Positions 52,331 through 61,641 of a stretch of DNA of 64,000 bases are shown one piece after another; position 1 is the first letter of the stretch; the number at the start of each line of letters is the position of its first letter. Source of the stretch: Pseudarthrobacter enclensis (GTDB lineage: Bacteria; Actinomycetota; Actinomycetes; Actinomycetales; Micrococcaceae); the NCBI RefSeq assembly GCF_030811655.1, contig NZ_JAUSRE010000016.1, positions 50,902-114,901 on the forward strand. The letters run 5' to 3'. The translations under genes were made by a program, and so were the position numbers. The notes under the pieces are model-generated. The model saw only the letters and a list, made by a program, of their open reading frames with translations. It did not search any database and had not been told where the DNA came from.

Positions 52331-53272
52331 ATGCAGCACGTTCACACCGTTAGTTTCCCGGATCCCCAGCTCTTGGCCGACCTCTCGCCACTCCCCGAAG
52401 GGCTGCGGGGCGTGGTGTGGGACATGAAGGACGCTCCGGGGGAGGAGCTGGGTGGCATCGACGGCGTCATCCTGCCCTACATAAACGCCGGGGAAGTGCT
52501 GGGGAACCTTGGCAGGGTCCCGGGACTGAAGTTCGTGCAGACACAGTCAACGGGGTACGACGGCGTGTGCGAGGCTGCCGGGCGGGGCGCCGCGGTGGCA
52601 AACGCCTCGGGCGTCCATGCAGCTGCCACCGCCGAGCTGGCAGTGGGGCTCATCCTCGCGAAACTGCGGGGCATCGACCAGGCCGTCAAGGACCAGCAGA
52701 TTGAAAGCTGGAAGCCCCAGCGCCGCCAGTCCCTGGCCGACCGCAAGGTCCTGCTGCTGGGCATCGGCGGGATCGGCAAGGAACTCGCCCGCCGGCTGGA
52801 ACCCTTTGAAGTCACCGTGACCCGGATGGGAAGCGCAGCCCGCACGGACGCTGGCGGGCAGGTCCACGGCCCGGACGAACTTGTGGCCCTCGCCGCGGAC
52901 CACGACATCCTCGTCTCCGTCCTGCCCCTGAACGACAAGACCCACCACCTGGTGGGCCGGGATGTCCTGGCTGCCCTGCCCGGTGGTGCGCTGGTGGTGA
53001 ACGTGGGCCGCGGCGCAGTGGTGGACACCGACGCCCTGACCCGGGAAGTGGTCTCGGGGCGCCTGCAGTGCGCCATCGACGTCGTCGATCCCGAACCGCT
53101 GCCCGCCGGCCACCCGCTGTGGTCAGCGGAGAACGCACTCATCACCCCACACATTGGCGGCAATGCCTCCGCTTTCGAACCACGGATCCTCAAGCTCCTG
53201 AAGCGCCAGCTGGAAGCCCTGGCCGCCGGCCAAACCCCCGCCAACCTCGTCCAGCAGGGACCCTTCGCATGA
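52331..53272 (+). CDS. D-isomer-specific 2-hydroxyacid dehydrogenase
   Basis: A 313-residue NAD(P)-dependent dehydrogenase with cofactor loop LLGIGGIGKEL and the catalytic set Arg in NVGRGAVV, Glu in DPEPLPAGHP and His in TPHIGGN. As the first gene before IdnO-like and IdnD-like genes, it is likely a 2-ketogluconate/2-keto-L-gulonate-type reductase that forms gluconate or idonate. Glyoxylate or hydroxypyruvate reductase is the generic alternative. The stop overlaps the next ATG. Confidence 0.88.
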   Translation: MQHVHTVSFPDPQLLADLSPLPEGLRGVVWDMKDAPGEELGGIDGVILPYINAGEVLGNLGRVPGLKFVQTQSTGYDGVCEAAGRGAAVANASGVHAAATAELAVGLILAKLRGIDQAVKDQQIESWKPQRRQSLADRKVLLLGIGGIGKELARRLEPFEVTVTRMGSAARTDAGGQVHGPDELVALAADHDILVSVLPLNDKTHHLVGRDVLAALPGGALVVNVGRGAVVDTDALTREVVSGRLQCAIDVVDPEPLPAGHPLWSAENALITPHIGGNASAFEPRILKLLKRQLEALAAGQTPANLVQQGPFA

Positions 53273-54039
53273 GCGCGCTGTTTGACCTGACGGGCCGTGT
53301 TGCCCTGGTGACGGGTTCCAGCAGGGGTATCGGTTCGGCCCTTGCGCGGGCGTTGGCGGACGCCGGAGCAACAGTGGTGCTCAACGGCGTCAACGAGGAA
53401 CGGCTGAAGGACGCCGCCGCGGCCATGGCGGCTGATTTCCCGCCGGGCCGGGTCCACAGCATTGCCTTTGATGTGACCGACGACGTCGCCGCCGCCCGCA
53501 GCGTCCGCTGGATCGAGGAGAACGTGGGCCCGCTGGAGATCCTGGTGAACAACGCCGGGATCCAGCACCGGGTGCCCATGCTGGATTTGGACGTGGCGGA
53601 CTGGGAACGGGTGCTCTCCACGGACTTGACCAGTGCATTCCTGGTGGGCCGGGAGGCGGCCCGGCACATGATTCCGCGCGGGCACGGCAAGATCATCAAC
53701 ATCTGTTCCGTGCAGGCTGACCTGGCCCGTCCCACCATCGCCCCGTACATCGCGGCGAAGGGCGGGCTGCGGAACCTCACCCGCGCCATGACCGCCGAGT
53801 GGGCCGCTTCGGGGCTGCAGATCAACGCCGTGGCACCCGGGTACATCCACACGGAGATGACGCAGAACCTGGTGGACGATGAGGAGTTTAACGCCTGGAT
53901 CCTGGGCCGGACGCCCGCGCACCGCTGGGGCACCGTTGAGGACCTCGCCGGTCCTGTGGTGTGGCTGGCCTCGGACGGCTCCAACTTCGTGAACGGACAG
54001 ACCATCTTCATCGATGGCGGAATGACGGTGGTGGTCTGA
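53269..54039 (+). CDS. idnO: Gluconate 5-dehydrogenase-like SDR
   Basis: A 256-residue classical SDR with TGSSRGIG, NNAGIQHRVPMLDL, Ser in NICSVQADLARPT and YIAAKGG. The NNAGIQHR / ICSVQ...L.R.T combination is typical of 5-keto-D-gluconate reductases (IdnO/GNO). It interconverts 5-ketogluconate and D-gluconate. The start overlaps the preceding stop (ATGA) and the stop shares a base with the next ATG (TGATG), so translation is tightly coupled. Confidence 0.88.
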   Translation: MSALFDLTGRVALVTGSSRGIGSALARALADAGATVVLNGVNEERLKDAAAAMAADFPPGRVHSIAFDVTDDVAAARSVRWIEENVGPLEILVNNAGIQHRVPMLDLDVADWERVLSTDLTSAFLVGREAARHMIPRGHGKIINICSVQADLARPTIAPYIAAKGGLRNLTRAMTAEWAASGLQINAVAPGYIHTEMTQNLVDDEEFNAWILGRTPAHRWGTVEDLAGPVVWLASDGSNFVNGQTIFIDGGMTVVV

Positions 54040-55112
54040 TGACGCTGAATACTGAGAGCCTCCCTGCCTTCGGGCCGGCCCTGGTGGCCCATGCGGCCGG
54101 GGACCTGCGCATCGACGAGGTCCCGCTGCCCCAGCCCGCACCGAACGAAGCCGTGGTCGAGGTCGCGTTCGGCGGCATCTGCGGCTCGGACCTGCACTAC
54201 TGGCTGCACGGGGCCGCGGGGGAGTCCATCCTGAAGGCTCCGCTGGTCCTGGGCCACGAAATCTCCGGCGTGGTGGTGCGCCCGGCAGCGGACGGGTCAG
54301 GCCCGGAGGCCGGGACCGCCGTCGCCGTCCACCCCGCCACCCCGGGCCCGGGCGCCGCAAGATACCCGGCGGACCGGCCGAACCTGTCCCCGGGCTGCAC
54401 GTACCTGGGCAGCGCAGCCCGCTACCCGCACACCGACGGCGCCTTCAGCCGGTACGTCACCCTGCCGGTGCGGATGCTCCGGCCCCTCCCACTGGGCATG
54501 AGCCTGCGCACCGCGGCCCTGATCGAACCGGCGTCCGTCGCCTGGCATGCCGTGTCCAGGGCGGGGGATGTCCGGGGAAAGACCGCGCTGGTCGTCGGCT
54601 CCGGGCCCATCGGGGCCCTCGCCGTCGCCGTCCTGAAGCGTGCCGGCGCCGCCCGCATCACCGCCGTCGACCTCCATCCCAAGCCCCTGGAGATCGCCAC
54701 GGCCGTCGGCGCGGATGACGTGATCAACGCCGCGGACACCGAAGCCATCGCCGCCGTCGAGGCCGACGTCGTGATCGAATCCTCCGGCAACCACCTCGGC
54801 CTTGCCTCCGCCATCAATGGCGCGGTGCGCGGCGGGACCGTGGTCATGGTCGGTTTGCTGCCCACCGGCATGCAACCGGTCCCCATCTCACTGGCCATCA
54901 CCCGCGAACTGGACCTCAAGGGCTCCTTCCGCTTCAACAACGAAATCGACCACGTCATCGCCGCCCTCGCAGACGGCTCCCTCCACATCGAGCCCGTCAT
55001 CACGCACCAGTTCCCGCTGGCCGACGCACTGCACGCCTTCGAAGTAGCGAAGGACTCCACAGCCTCCGGCAAGGTCCTCCTCAGCTTCGGCGCACCGGGG
55101 GAAGGCCAGTGA
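54039..55112 (+). CDS. idnD: L-idonate 5-dehydrogenase-like zinc alcohol dehydrogenase
   Basis: A 357-residue MDR enzyme. The catalytic zinc ligands are present (GGICGSD Cys, GHE of LVLGHEISG), with the cofactor loop VVGSGPIGAL and the IdnD-like YLGSAARYPHTDGAFSRY. The structural zinc loop is nearly erased: where four cysteines are usual, HPATPGPGAARYPADRPNLS has none, and only the following PGC remains. It would oxidise L-idonate to 5-ketogluconate. The GTG of the truncated kinase overlaps its stop. Confidence 0.87.
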   Translation: MTLNTESLPAFGPALVAHAAGDLRIDEVPLPQPAPNEAVVEVAFGGICGSDLHYWLHGAAGESILKAPLVLGHEISGVVVRPAADGSGPEAGTAVAVHPATPGPGAARYPADRPNLSPGCTYLGSAARYPHTDGAFSRYVTLPVRMLRPLPLGMSLRTAALIEPASVAWHAVSRAGDVRGKTALVVGSGPIGALAVAVLKRAGAARITAVDLHPKPLEIATAVGADDVINAADTEAIAAVEADVVIESSGNHLGLASAINGAVRGGTVVMVGLLPTGMQPVPISLAITRELDLKGSFRFNNEIDHVIAALADGSLHIEPVITHQFPLADALHAFEVAKDSTASGKVLLSFGAPGEGQ

Positions 55113-55264
55113 GCGGCAAGCTGCCACCACTGGTGGTGATGGGCGTTTCCGGGTGCGGCAAATCCACTGTCGAGGGTGCCATGGCCAGGGCAGGCCTGGA
55201 AGGACACGACGCCCCGCTCAAGGAGGCCAGGGTCATCGCCGCTGAAATCCTGGATGCCTTGTGA
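55109..55264 (+). pseudogene. Truncated gluconokinase (GntK) remnant
   Basis: A 51-codon frame starting at GTG 55109, overlapping the idnD stop. It begins with the exact gluconokinase P-loop start, LVVMGVSGCGKSTVEGAMA, then jumps to unrelated GLEGHDAPLKEARVIAAEIL and stops. Gluconokinases are about 165-175 residues, so the substrate lid and C-terminal helices are gone and it cannot work. The position as the last gene of an idonate operon matches gntK/idnK. Internal deletion or fusion with another gene end is the likely cause. Confidence 0.75.
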
Positions 55265-56331
55265 ACCCTGCCCCAACCCACCGGAAGGCCCAACTGCGGG
55301 GAGCGCTGGCGGTTGTGGCTGCGTCCGTGCTCTGGGGGACCACCGGAACCGCCGCCACCTTCGCCGCCGGCGTGAGCCCGCTGGCCATCGGCGCCGCTGC
55401 GATGGGCCTGGGCGGGTTGTTCCAGGCGCTGTACGCTGCGCGCCACATCGCCATCCAAAAGGGCAGCCTGCTCGAACAGTGGCGCCTGGTCTTGCTCGGC
55501 GCCATGGCCGTCGCCGTATACCCACTGGCCTTCTACAGCTCAATGCACCTCTCCGGCGTGGCCGTGGGAACCGTAGTCTCCATCGGCTCCGCCCCCGTGG
55601 CGGCTGCCCTCATCGAACGGTTCGCGGACAGGAAACCGCTGGGCCGCCAATGGATCCTCGGGGCGCTTCTGGGAGTAGGCGGCGCCGCCCTGCTGTCCTT
55701 CGCCGGGCACGCTCCGGCAGCGGCGATGCAAACCGGAGGCTTGCCGGGCGCAGGTCTGCCCCCCGATGGCTGGAGTTCGACGGCGGGAATCCTCCTTGGG
55801 CTGCTGGCAGGCACCACCTATGCCTTGTATTCCTGGGCCGCTCACCGCCTGACCGGGCAGGGCCTGTCTTCCAGGGCTGCCATGGGCGCCGTCTTCGGAA
55901 CGGGCGGGCTCCTCCTCCTGCCGGTCCTGGCCGTTACCGGCGCCCCGCTGATGGAGTCCTGGGGCAATGCCGCCGTGGGCGTGTACATGGCTGCGGTGCC
56001 CATGTTTGCCGGTTATCTTCTATTCGGCTGGGGCCTGGTCCGGGTGGGAGCGAGTACGGCCACGGGCATCTCCCTGCTGGAGACAGTGGTTGCTGCCGTT
56101 CTGGCCGTGTTGGTGGTGGGCGAGAGGCTCCCTGCACTCGGCTGGCTTGGCGCCGCCGTCGTACTGGCCAGCCTTTTCATCCTGACGCCGGGGCCGCGCC
56201 GGCCGCGCGAAGTACCAGGACGAGGCAGGGGACGCCAGCGGTCAGCCGGTGGGCTGCCGTCCCGCGCTTCGGGCCAGGACGGTGGAGCCCAGCAACAGGC
56301 AGGCGCCCAGCCCCAGCAGCAGAATCCCTAA
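55261..56331 (+). CDS. EamA/DMT-family transporter
   Basis: A 356-residue protein with two EamA repeats (about ten helices: AVVAASVLWGTTGTAATFA in repeat one, GLLAGTTYALYSWAAHRLTG starting repeat two). It ends in a Gly/Gln/Arg-rich hydrophilic tail of about 40 residues. Starting at GTG 55261 it overlaps the truncated kinase stop. Such proteins export amino acids or metabolites. The last 90 bases overlap the convergent DUF3040 gene, so the tail may be a recent extension past a lost stop. Confidence 0.87.
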   Translation: MNPAPTHRKAQLRGALAVVAASVLWGTTGTAATFAAGVSPLAIGAAAMGLGGLFQALYAARHIAIQKGSLLEQWRLVLLGAMAVAVYPLAFYSSMHLSGVAVGTVVSIGSAPVAAALIERFADRKPLGRQWILGALLGVGGAALLSFAGHAPAAAMQTGGLPGAGLPPDGWSSTAGILLGLLAGTTYALYSWAAHRLTGQGLSSRAAMGAVFGTGGLLLLPVLAVTGAPLMESWGNAAVGVYMAAVPMFAGYLLFGWGLVRVGASTATGISLLETVVAAVLAVLVVGERLPALGWLGAAVVLASLFILTPGPRRPREVPGRGRGRQRSAGGLPSRASGQDGGAQQQAGAQPQQQNP

Positions 56332-56538
56332 GACCACCGCGCCAGGGGCGGGGATACCTGCCCCTGCAAGGACCAGCACCAGGCCGATCAGCGCGGCCGC
56401 AATCCCCGGGAACAGGCCGGCGGGGAAGCGGCGCGTGGGGTAGCCGGACAGCAGTTCCATGGCCAGGTGGGGATCGTCTGCAATCAGCCCCAGTTCCAGC
56501 TCCTTGAGCAGGCGTCGCTCCTCATCGGACATCGGCAT
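56242..56538 (-). CDS. DUF3040 family membrane protein
   Basis: A 98-residue actinobacterial DUF3040 protein. The N-terminus MSDEERRLLKELELGLIADDPHLA is diagnostic, followed by two membrane helices (FPGIAAALIGLVLVLAGAG and AVVLGILLLGLGACLLLGS). The function is unknown. The 3' end overlaps the DMT transporter gene by 90 bases on the other strand. Confidence 0.88.
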   Translation of the reverse strand: MPMSDEERRLLKELELGLIADDPHLAMELLSGYPTRRFPAGLFPGIAAALIGLVLVLAGAGIPAPGAVVLGILLLGLGACLLLGSTVLARSAGRQPTG

Positions 56539-56627
56539 GGCGGGCCCCTGTTTCCCCTGGGAGGCGGTATTCGGTATCGACCGTAGGAGTCTTCTACCGG
56601 TTAGTCAATAGCGCCGCCAACCGCCGG

Positions 56628-57170
56628 TCACTCCGGAACGTCGTAGCGCAGTTGGGTGCCCAGCACCCGCACCCCCTTGGTGGGAACGTGTGGAACCGCT
56701 TTGTTCGGCGGCATCAGGTGTTCAACCGGCAGGCCGGCCAGCAGGACGCAGTGGTCGGAGATCAGCCTGCGGTGGCAGCGCCACCAGAGGGTTTCGCTGC
56801 ACATGATGGCCGTCCGGGCCGCTTGGGATCCGGCAACCAGTTCGGCAACGGCCGCCGTAAAGTCTTCGCTGCGCATGTACGCGGCATAGGCGCGGAAGGA
56901 GTCATTGCGCAGGGCCGTATCAGGGGAGTCCGGAGGCAGTTTCCGGAAGCCGCCCAGCCGCCGCTCCCAGCGGTAGCTGATGCCGGCGGCGGGCAGCCAT
57001 TCGGCCATGCGGTCCTTACCGAAATGGGGATACTTGCGGCTGCCCGGCCCAATCCGGACGTCCACCAGCGACGCCACCCCTGCGCCGCTGAGCAGGCTGG
57101 TGAAATCCTCCTGGGACGCGGTGCCGTGACCTACGGTGAACAGGGCCTTCATCGAAGCCATCATAGGCAT
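56628..57170 (-). CDS. DUF488 family protein
   Basis: A 180-residue DUF488 protein. It has FTVGHGTASQEDFTSLL at the start, LVDVRIGPGSRKYPHF, a central RRLGGFR and the conserved MCSETLWWRCHRRLIS with Cys and His pairs. The function is unknown; Cys and Arg residues suggest nucleotide or redox chemistry. ATGs at 57170, 57164, 57161 and 57152 are all possible and none has a strong ribosome-binding site. Confidence 0.88.
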   Translation of the reverse strand: MPMMASMKALFTVGHGTASQEDFTSLLSGAGVASLVDVRIGPGSRKYPHFGKDRMAEWLPAAGISYRWERRLGGFRKLPPDSPDTALRNDSFRAYAAYMRSEDFTAAVAELVAGSQAARTAIMCSETLWWRCHRRLISDHCVLLAGLPVEHLMPPNKAVPHVPTKGVRVLGTQLRYDVPE

Positions 57171-57267
57171 CGGACCGTGCAGCTCTGCCGGCGGACATCA
57201 GAACGTACGACGGCGGCACTGGCCTTCCCGGGGTACGGCACCTTGGGGCGTGGCGGGCGGATGCCTG

Positions 57268-58314
57268 CTACCGCCGTCGTAATTCCGCGAACTCGATGGA
57301 GGGCACGATGGCGCCCGCGTCCCGCTCCACGAAGTTGGTGCCCGGCGGCACCAGGTCGTCAATCGCGTCGAGGACCGTCTCGCCAAGCTGGACATCTGCC
57401 GCTCGGAGGTAGGCCTGGAGGTGTTCGCCGCTGCGGGGCCCGATGATCACGCTGCTGATGGCGGGGTGGGTAAGTGCAAAGCCGACGGCCAGGTCCACCA
57501 GCGACAGCTCCAGCTTGTCTGCCAGACGGGCCAGTGCATCCGCCGCCAGCAGCTTCCGCTCACTCGAAGGCCCGGAGATGTCGTACCGGCCGGGCAGGGT
57601 GTGGACCCGTGTGGGTGGCCTGCCGGACTCAAGGACGAAGCTGCCGGAGAGCCAGCCACCTGCCAGGGGTCCGTATGCCAGGACGCCCAGGCCGTACTGC
57701 TGGGCGATGGGCAGGACATCGCGCTCGTTGCCGCGGACCAGCATGGAGTACGGGACCTGGTTACCCACCGGCGGGATGAGGTGGTTGGTGGTGGCCAGCC
57801 ACTGCGCTTCCACCAGCTGCGCCGGAGTGAACACTGAGGTTCCGTAATACAGGATCTTTCCCTGGCGGATCAGGTCGTTGAGGGTGGTGATGGTTTCCAG
57901 GAGGTCGGTGTTGTAGTCCGGCCGGTGGGCCTGGTACAGGTCGATGCGGTCCGTCTGCAGCCGCCGGAGGCTGCCCTCCACGGCCTGCGTGATCCAGCGC
58001 CTGGAGTTTCCGGAGTGTGCCGGGTTGAGGCTCATCTGGCCGTGGAACTTGGTGGCCAGGAAGACGTCGTCCCGGCGGCCGCGCAGCGCACGGCCCACCA
58101 CCTGCTCGGATTCTCCCTGGGAGTAGACATCCGCCGTATCGATCGCGGTGATGCCGGCATCCAGTGCCGCGTGGATGATGCGGATGCTCTCATCCGCTCC
58201 CGTCGGGGCGCTGTGCGGGCCGCCGGCACCCTCGCCGAAATTCATGGTGCCAAGGGTGAGCGGACTGATAGGCGTCCCCGACCGTCCGAACAACCGCAGT
58301 TCGCTAAGGCTCAT
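57268..58314 (-). CDS. Aldo/keto reductase
   Basis: A 348-residue TIM-barrel reductase. The catalytic tetrad is Asp and Tyr in DTADVYSQGESE, Lys in FLATKFHG and His in YQAHRPDYNT, with NADPH binding near IIGPRSGEHLQAY. It resembles the YajO/Tas-like group. It reduces carbonyl compounds; the substrate is unknown. The ATG at 58314 follows GGAGGAG; a longer upstream frame is rejected. Confidence 0.92.
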   Translation of the reverse strand: MSLSELRLFGRSGTPISPLTLGTMNFGEGAGGPHSAPTGADESIRIIHAALDAGITAIDTADVYSQGESEQVVGRALRGRRDDVFLATKFHGQMSLNPAHSGNSRRWITQAVEGSLRRLQTDRIDLYQAHRPDYNTDLLETITTLNDLIRQGKILYYGTSVFTPAQLVEAQWLATTNHLIPPVGNQVPYSMLVRGNERDVLPIAQQYGLGVLAYGPLAGGWLSGSFVLESGRPPTRVHTLPGRYDISGPSSERKLLAADALARLADKLELSLVDLAVGFALTHPAISSVIIGPRSGEHLQAYLRAADVQLGETVLDAIDDLVPPGTNFVERDAGAIVPSIEFAELRRR

Positions 58315-58491
58315 TTCCGGTCTCCTCCATGTAATCGCCGTGCCCTGGATCGTCATGAGGCTACACAGATTTGAAGGGCCGCCCCAGACTTCCGCCTTAG
58401 TCCTTCTCTTTTCGTCGCGCGGAGTAACCGGGGCCGTCCGAATGACGTTTTGTGGCGCGCACACAGCAGGCAAGAGCGCCTATATTGAGGC

Positions 58492-59226
58492 ATGGGCAAC
58501 CCTAAGAGCGATGATCAGTTCGTCCAGCTGCACGACCTCGTCATCGGCAGCAGCAACGTGGCTGACCTCGTTGCTGAGCTTTCCGCGGTGGCCGCTGCAA
58601 ACCTCAGCGATGCGGCTGGCGTCTTGATCGAATGCGGCGTCACGCTCCGCCGCCGCAAACGCAGCACCACGATCGCCGGCAGCAGCGAACGTGCGGCGCT
58701 CCTCGACAAGCTGGAGCAGGCCCTGGGGGACGGTCCCTGCATAGCATCGCTGGAAGCCATGAAGCCGGTGGTCCTTCCTGACGTGAAAACCGACACCCGG
58801 TGGCCCGACTACCAGAAGGTGCTGGCCGAAAACGGCTGCCGCAGCGTGCTGGGTGTTCCCCTCGCCCTGGACGAGAACCAGGCGGCGGCACTGAATTTCT
58901 TCGCCTCAGAACCCAACGTCTTTGCCCCCGACGTCATCGGCCGTGCGGAGGGGTTCGCGGACCTGGCCGGACGGGCGCTCAGGCTGGCGCTCCGGATCGC
59001 CGACGCCCAAACCCTGGCGGAGGACCTGAAGTCTGCCATGGCCAACCGCACCGCAATCGACGTGGCCTGCGGGGTGATCATGGCGCAGAACCGGTGTACC
59101 CAGGATGAGGCAATGGCCATGCTCACCAAGGCGTCCAGCCACCGGAACCAGAAGCTGCGGGACCTCGCGGGGGAGGTCATCGGCCGGGTCAGTGACGGAA
59201 CGGTGACCACGCACTTCGATCCCTAG
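58492..59226 (+). CDS. GAF-ANTAR domain protein
   Basis: A 244-residue regulator. A GAF domain (about 20-165, with GDGPCIASLEAMKPVVLPD and GCRSVLGVPLALDEN) is joined to a C-terminal ANTAR RNA-binding domain (MANRTAIDVACGVIMAQNRC, then EAMAMLTKASSHRNQKLRDL). It is predicted to act as an RNA-binding antiterminator with a small-molecule or redox input. It stands alone, and no target hairpin pair is obvious nearby. Confidence 0.9.
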   Translation: MGNPKSDDQFVQLHDLVIGSSNVADLVAELSAVAAANLSDAAGVLIECGVTLRRRKRSTTIAGSSERAALLDKLEQALGDGPCIASLEAMKPVVLPDVKTDTRWPDYQKVLAENGCRSVLGVPLALDENQAAALNFFASEPNVFAPDVIGRAEGFADLAGRALRLALRIADAQTLAEDLKSAMANRTAIDVACGVIMAQNRCTQDEAMAMLTKASSHRNQKLRDLAGEVIGRVSDGTVTTHFDP

Positions 59227-59396
59227 AAACGGCCGCCGCCTCCATTCCGGTCCTGCCCCGGACATATACCGCGCCGGTTTCGCCACCACGCCGCCCTGCA
59301 ATAATCTGAACCAACGGATGTGCACGGGGGTGTCAGCGCCCGGGTACAACAGCAGCACTGTAAGTTCCGGGACCATCACAGACGAGGCGGACACCC

Positions 59397-61622
59397 ATGA
59401 CGGCTTCAGACCAGCAGCACGCACCACGGCCAGCTTTGCCCGCAGACCCTCCCGCCGCTGCCCCTGAGCCGGTGAATTCCCACCTCCTGCACCAGCTTGC
59501 CGACGCGCATGGTGTCGGGACATCCTTCCAGGGCTGGGACGGGCTGCCACACTCCGTTTCCCAGGAGACCCTGGTTAAGGTGCTGGCCGCCCTGGGCGTG
59601 GATGCACGCACCAACCAGGACATTGAAGCTGCATTGGCGGAGGCAGACCTGGCGCCCTGGCGGCAGGTGCTGCCGCCCGCCGTCGTCATCAAACAGGGTG
59701 AGCCCGCCCAGGTGCCGGTCCATGTCCGGGATGGTGCCACCGCACGCCTGACCATTGCCCTTGAGGGGGGAGTTGGATCCCGGGAGGCCGTCCAGCAGGA
59801 TGTCTGGGTCCAGCCCAGGGACGTGGACGGCGTCTCCACCGGCCGTGCCACGTTCTCCCTTCCCGCCGACCTGCCGTTGGGCTGGCATGCCCTTCATGCA
59901 GAGTCGGAGGGCCGCACGGCCACTGCCACGCTGGTGGTGACGCCGGCGCGGCTGGCCACCGCCAAGCCGCTGGAGGAGCGTCGCGGCTGGGGACTGGCCA
60001 CGCAGCTGTATTCGGTCCGGTCAAAGAGGTCATGGGGCATCGGCGACTTTGCCGACCTGGCAGACCTGGCGGCCATCAGCGGAGCCCGCGGCGCCGATTA
60101 CGTGCTGGTGAACCCGCTGCACGCCGCGGAGCCTGTTCCGCCGGTCCAGCCCTCGCCGTACTCGCCGTCCACCCGCCGGTTCTTCAACCCGCTGTACATC
60201 CGCATCGAGGCCATCCCGGAACTGGCCTACCTCCGGCCGCGCAAACGCGCGGCGCTGGAAAAGCTGCACGAGGAAGTTGCGGGCCTTAACAGGGAAGGCG
60301 GACACCTGGACCGGGACGCCGTGTATGCCGCCAAGCTGCAGGCCCTGGAAATGCTGTACCACACGCGCCGGTCGCCCGCCCGGCAGGCCGCCTTCGACGA
60401 GTTCTGCCGCATCTCCGGCAAGGGGCTGGAGGATTTTTCGCTCTGGTCCGCCATCCGCGAGGACCTGGCCCCCGGCGATCCCTTGTGGAAGGACCCGGCC
60501 TATGCCATTGGGACGCCGGAGGTGGAGGCGCTCCGGGAAAAGCTGGCTGACCGGATTGGCTTCCACCGCTGGCTGCAGTGGATCTGCGACGAGCAACTGG
60601 AGAACGCCCAGCGGGCTGCCCTGCGGTCCGGGATGCGGCTCGGAGTGGTGCACGACCTCGCCGTCGGCGTGGATCACAGCAGCGCCGACGCCTGGACACT
60701 GCGGGGAGTCCTGGCCCCGAACACCAGCGTGGGCGCGCCGCCGGACATGTACAACCAGCAGGGCCAGGACTGGGGCCAGCCGCCATGGCACCCCCGCCGG
60801 CTGGCAGAGGCGGGTTACGAGCCGTTCCGCAAAATGCTGGCCAACGTCCTCCGCCACGCCGGCGGCATCCGCGTGGACCACATCCTGGGCCTCTTCCGGC
60901 TGTGGTGGATCCCCATGGGGAACGCCCCGGGGGACGGCGCCTACGTCCGCTACGACCACGAGGCACTCATCGGCATCCTCGCCCTCGAGGCGCACCGTGC
61001 CGGGGCAGTGGTGATCGGGGAGGACCTGGGCACCTTCGAGCCGTGGGTGCGCGACTACCTTGCGGCGCGCGGCATCCTGGGGACGTCCATCCTGTGGTTT
61101 GAGTACGACGGCGATTCGCCCCTTGCGCCGGAAAAGTACCGGATGCAGGCGCTCGCCAGCGTGAACACCCATGACCTTCCGCCCACGGCCGGCTACCTGG
61201 CAGGGGACCACGTGGCGCTGCGAAGCAGGTTGGGCCTGCTGGAGCGGTCCGAGCAGGAGGAACGCGCTGAGCACAACGCATCCCTTGAAAAGATGTTTGC
61301 CCTGCTGCGCGAGCGCGGTTACCTCTCCGAGGGGACTGCCGGCGCCGGGACGGCCCAGGCGGCGGCCGAGGAGCACACCATCGAGGCGCTGCACCTGCTC
61401 CTGGCCCAGGCGCCGTCCGTGCTGCTTGGCGTGGCCCTGGTGGACGCCGTGGGGGAGCGGCGGGTGCAAAACCAGCCAGGTACCACCGAGGCGTTGTATC
61501 CCAATTGGCAGGTTCCGCTGGGCGGACCGGACGGCAAACCCGTCTATCTGGATGACCTTCCCGGCAACAAGCGGTTCAACGCGCTGCTCGCGGCGGTGGA
61601 GGGATCCCTGCATGGGTCCTGA
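59397..61622 (+). CDS. malQ: 4-alpha-glucanotransferase (amylomaltase)
   Basis: A 741-residue GH77 enzyme of the long actinobacterial type. An N-terminal extension of about 190 residues with beta-sandwich character comes before the barrel (GWGLATQLYSVRSKRSWGIG). Catalytic regions are IRVDHILGLFRLWWIP (nucleophile Asp), VIGEDLGT (acid/base Glu) and SVNTHDLPPTAGY (Asp). It transfers maltodextrin chains in glycogen/maltose use. The ATG follows GAGGCGG. A terminator hairpin follows. Confidence 0.96.
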   Translation: MTASDQQHAPRPALPADPPAAAPEPVNSHLLHQLADAHGVGTSFQGWDGLPHSVSQETLVKVLAALGVDARTNQDIEAALAEADLAPWRQVLPPAVVIKQGEPAQVPVHVRDGATARLTIALEGGVGSREAVQQDVWVQPRDVDGVSTGRATFSLPADLPLGWHALHAESEGRTATATLVVTPARLATAKPLEERRGWGLATQLYSVRSKRSWGIGDFADLADLAAISGARGADYVLVNPLHAAEPVPPVQPSPYSPSTRRFFNPLYIRIEAIPELAYLRPRKRAALEKLHEEVAGLNREGGHLDRDAVYAAKLQALEMLYHTRRSPARQAAFDEFCRISGKGLEDFSLWSAIREDLAPGDPLWKDPAYAIGTPEVEALREKLADRIGFHRWLQWICDEQLENAQRAALRSGMRLGVVHDLAVGVDHSSADAWTLRGVLAPNTSVGAPPDMYNQQGQDWGQPPWHPRRLAEAGYEPFRKMLANVLRHAGGIRVDHILGLFRLWWIPMGNAPGDGAYVRYDHEALIGILALEAHRAGAVVIGEDLGTFEPWVRDYLAARGILGTSILWFEYDGDSPLAPEKYRMQALASVNTHDLPPTAGYLAGDHVALRSRLGLLERSEQEERAEHNASLEKMFALLRERGYLSEGTAGAGTAQAAAEEHTIEALHLLLAQAPSVLLGVALVDAVGERRVQNQPGTTEALYPNWQVPLGGPDGKPVYLDDLPGNKRFNALLAAVEGSLHGS

Positions 61623-61641
61623 GTAACGGCTTAAGCGCCGT

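Noticed and set aside
51920..52345. Long upstream extension of the DUF4193 gene
   Set aside because: No homology or ribosome-binding site; the family always begins at the MSVDYDAPR-type start.
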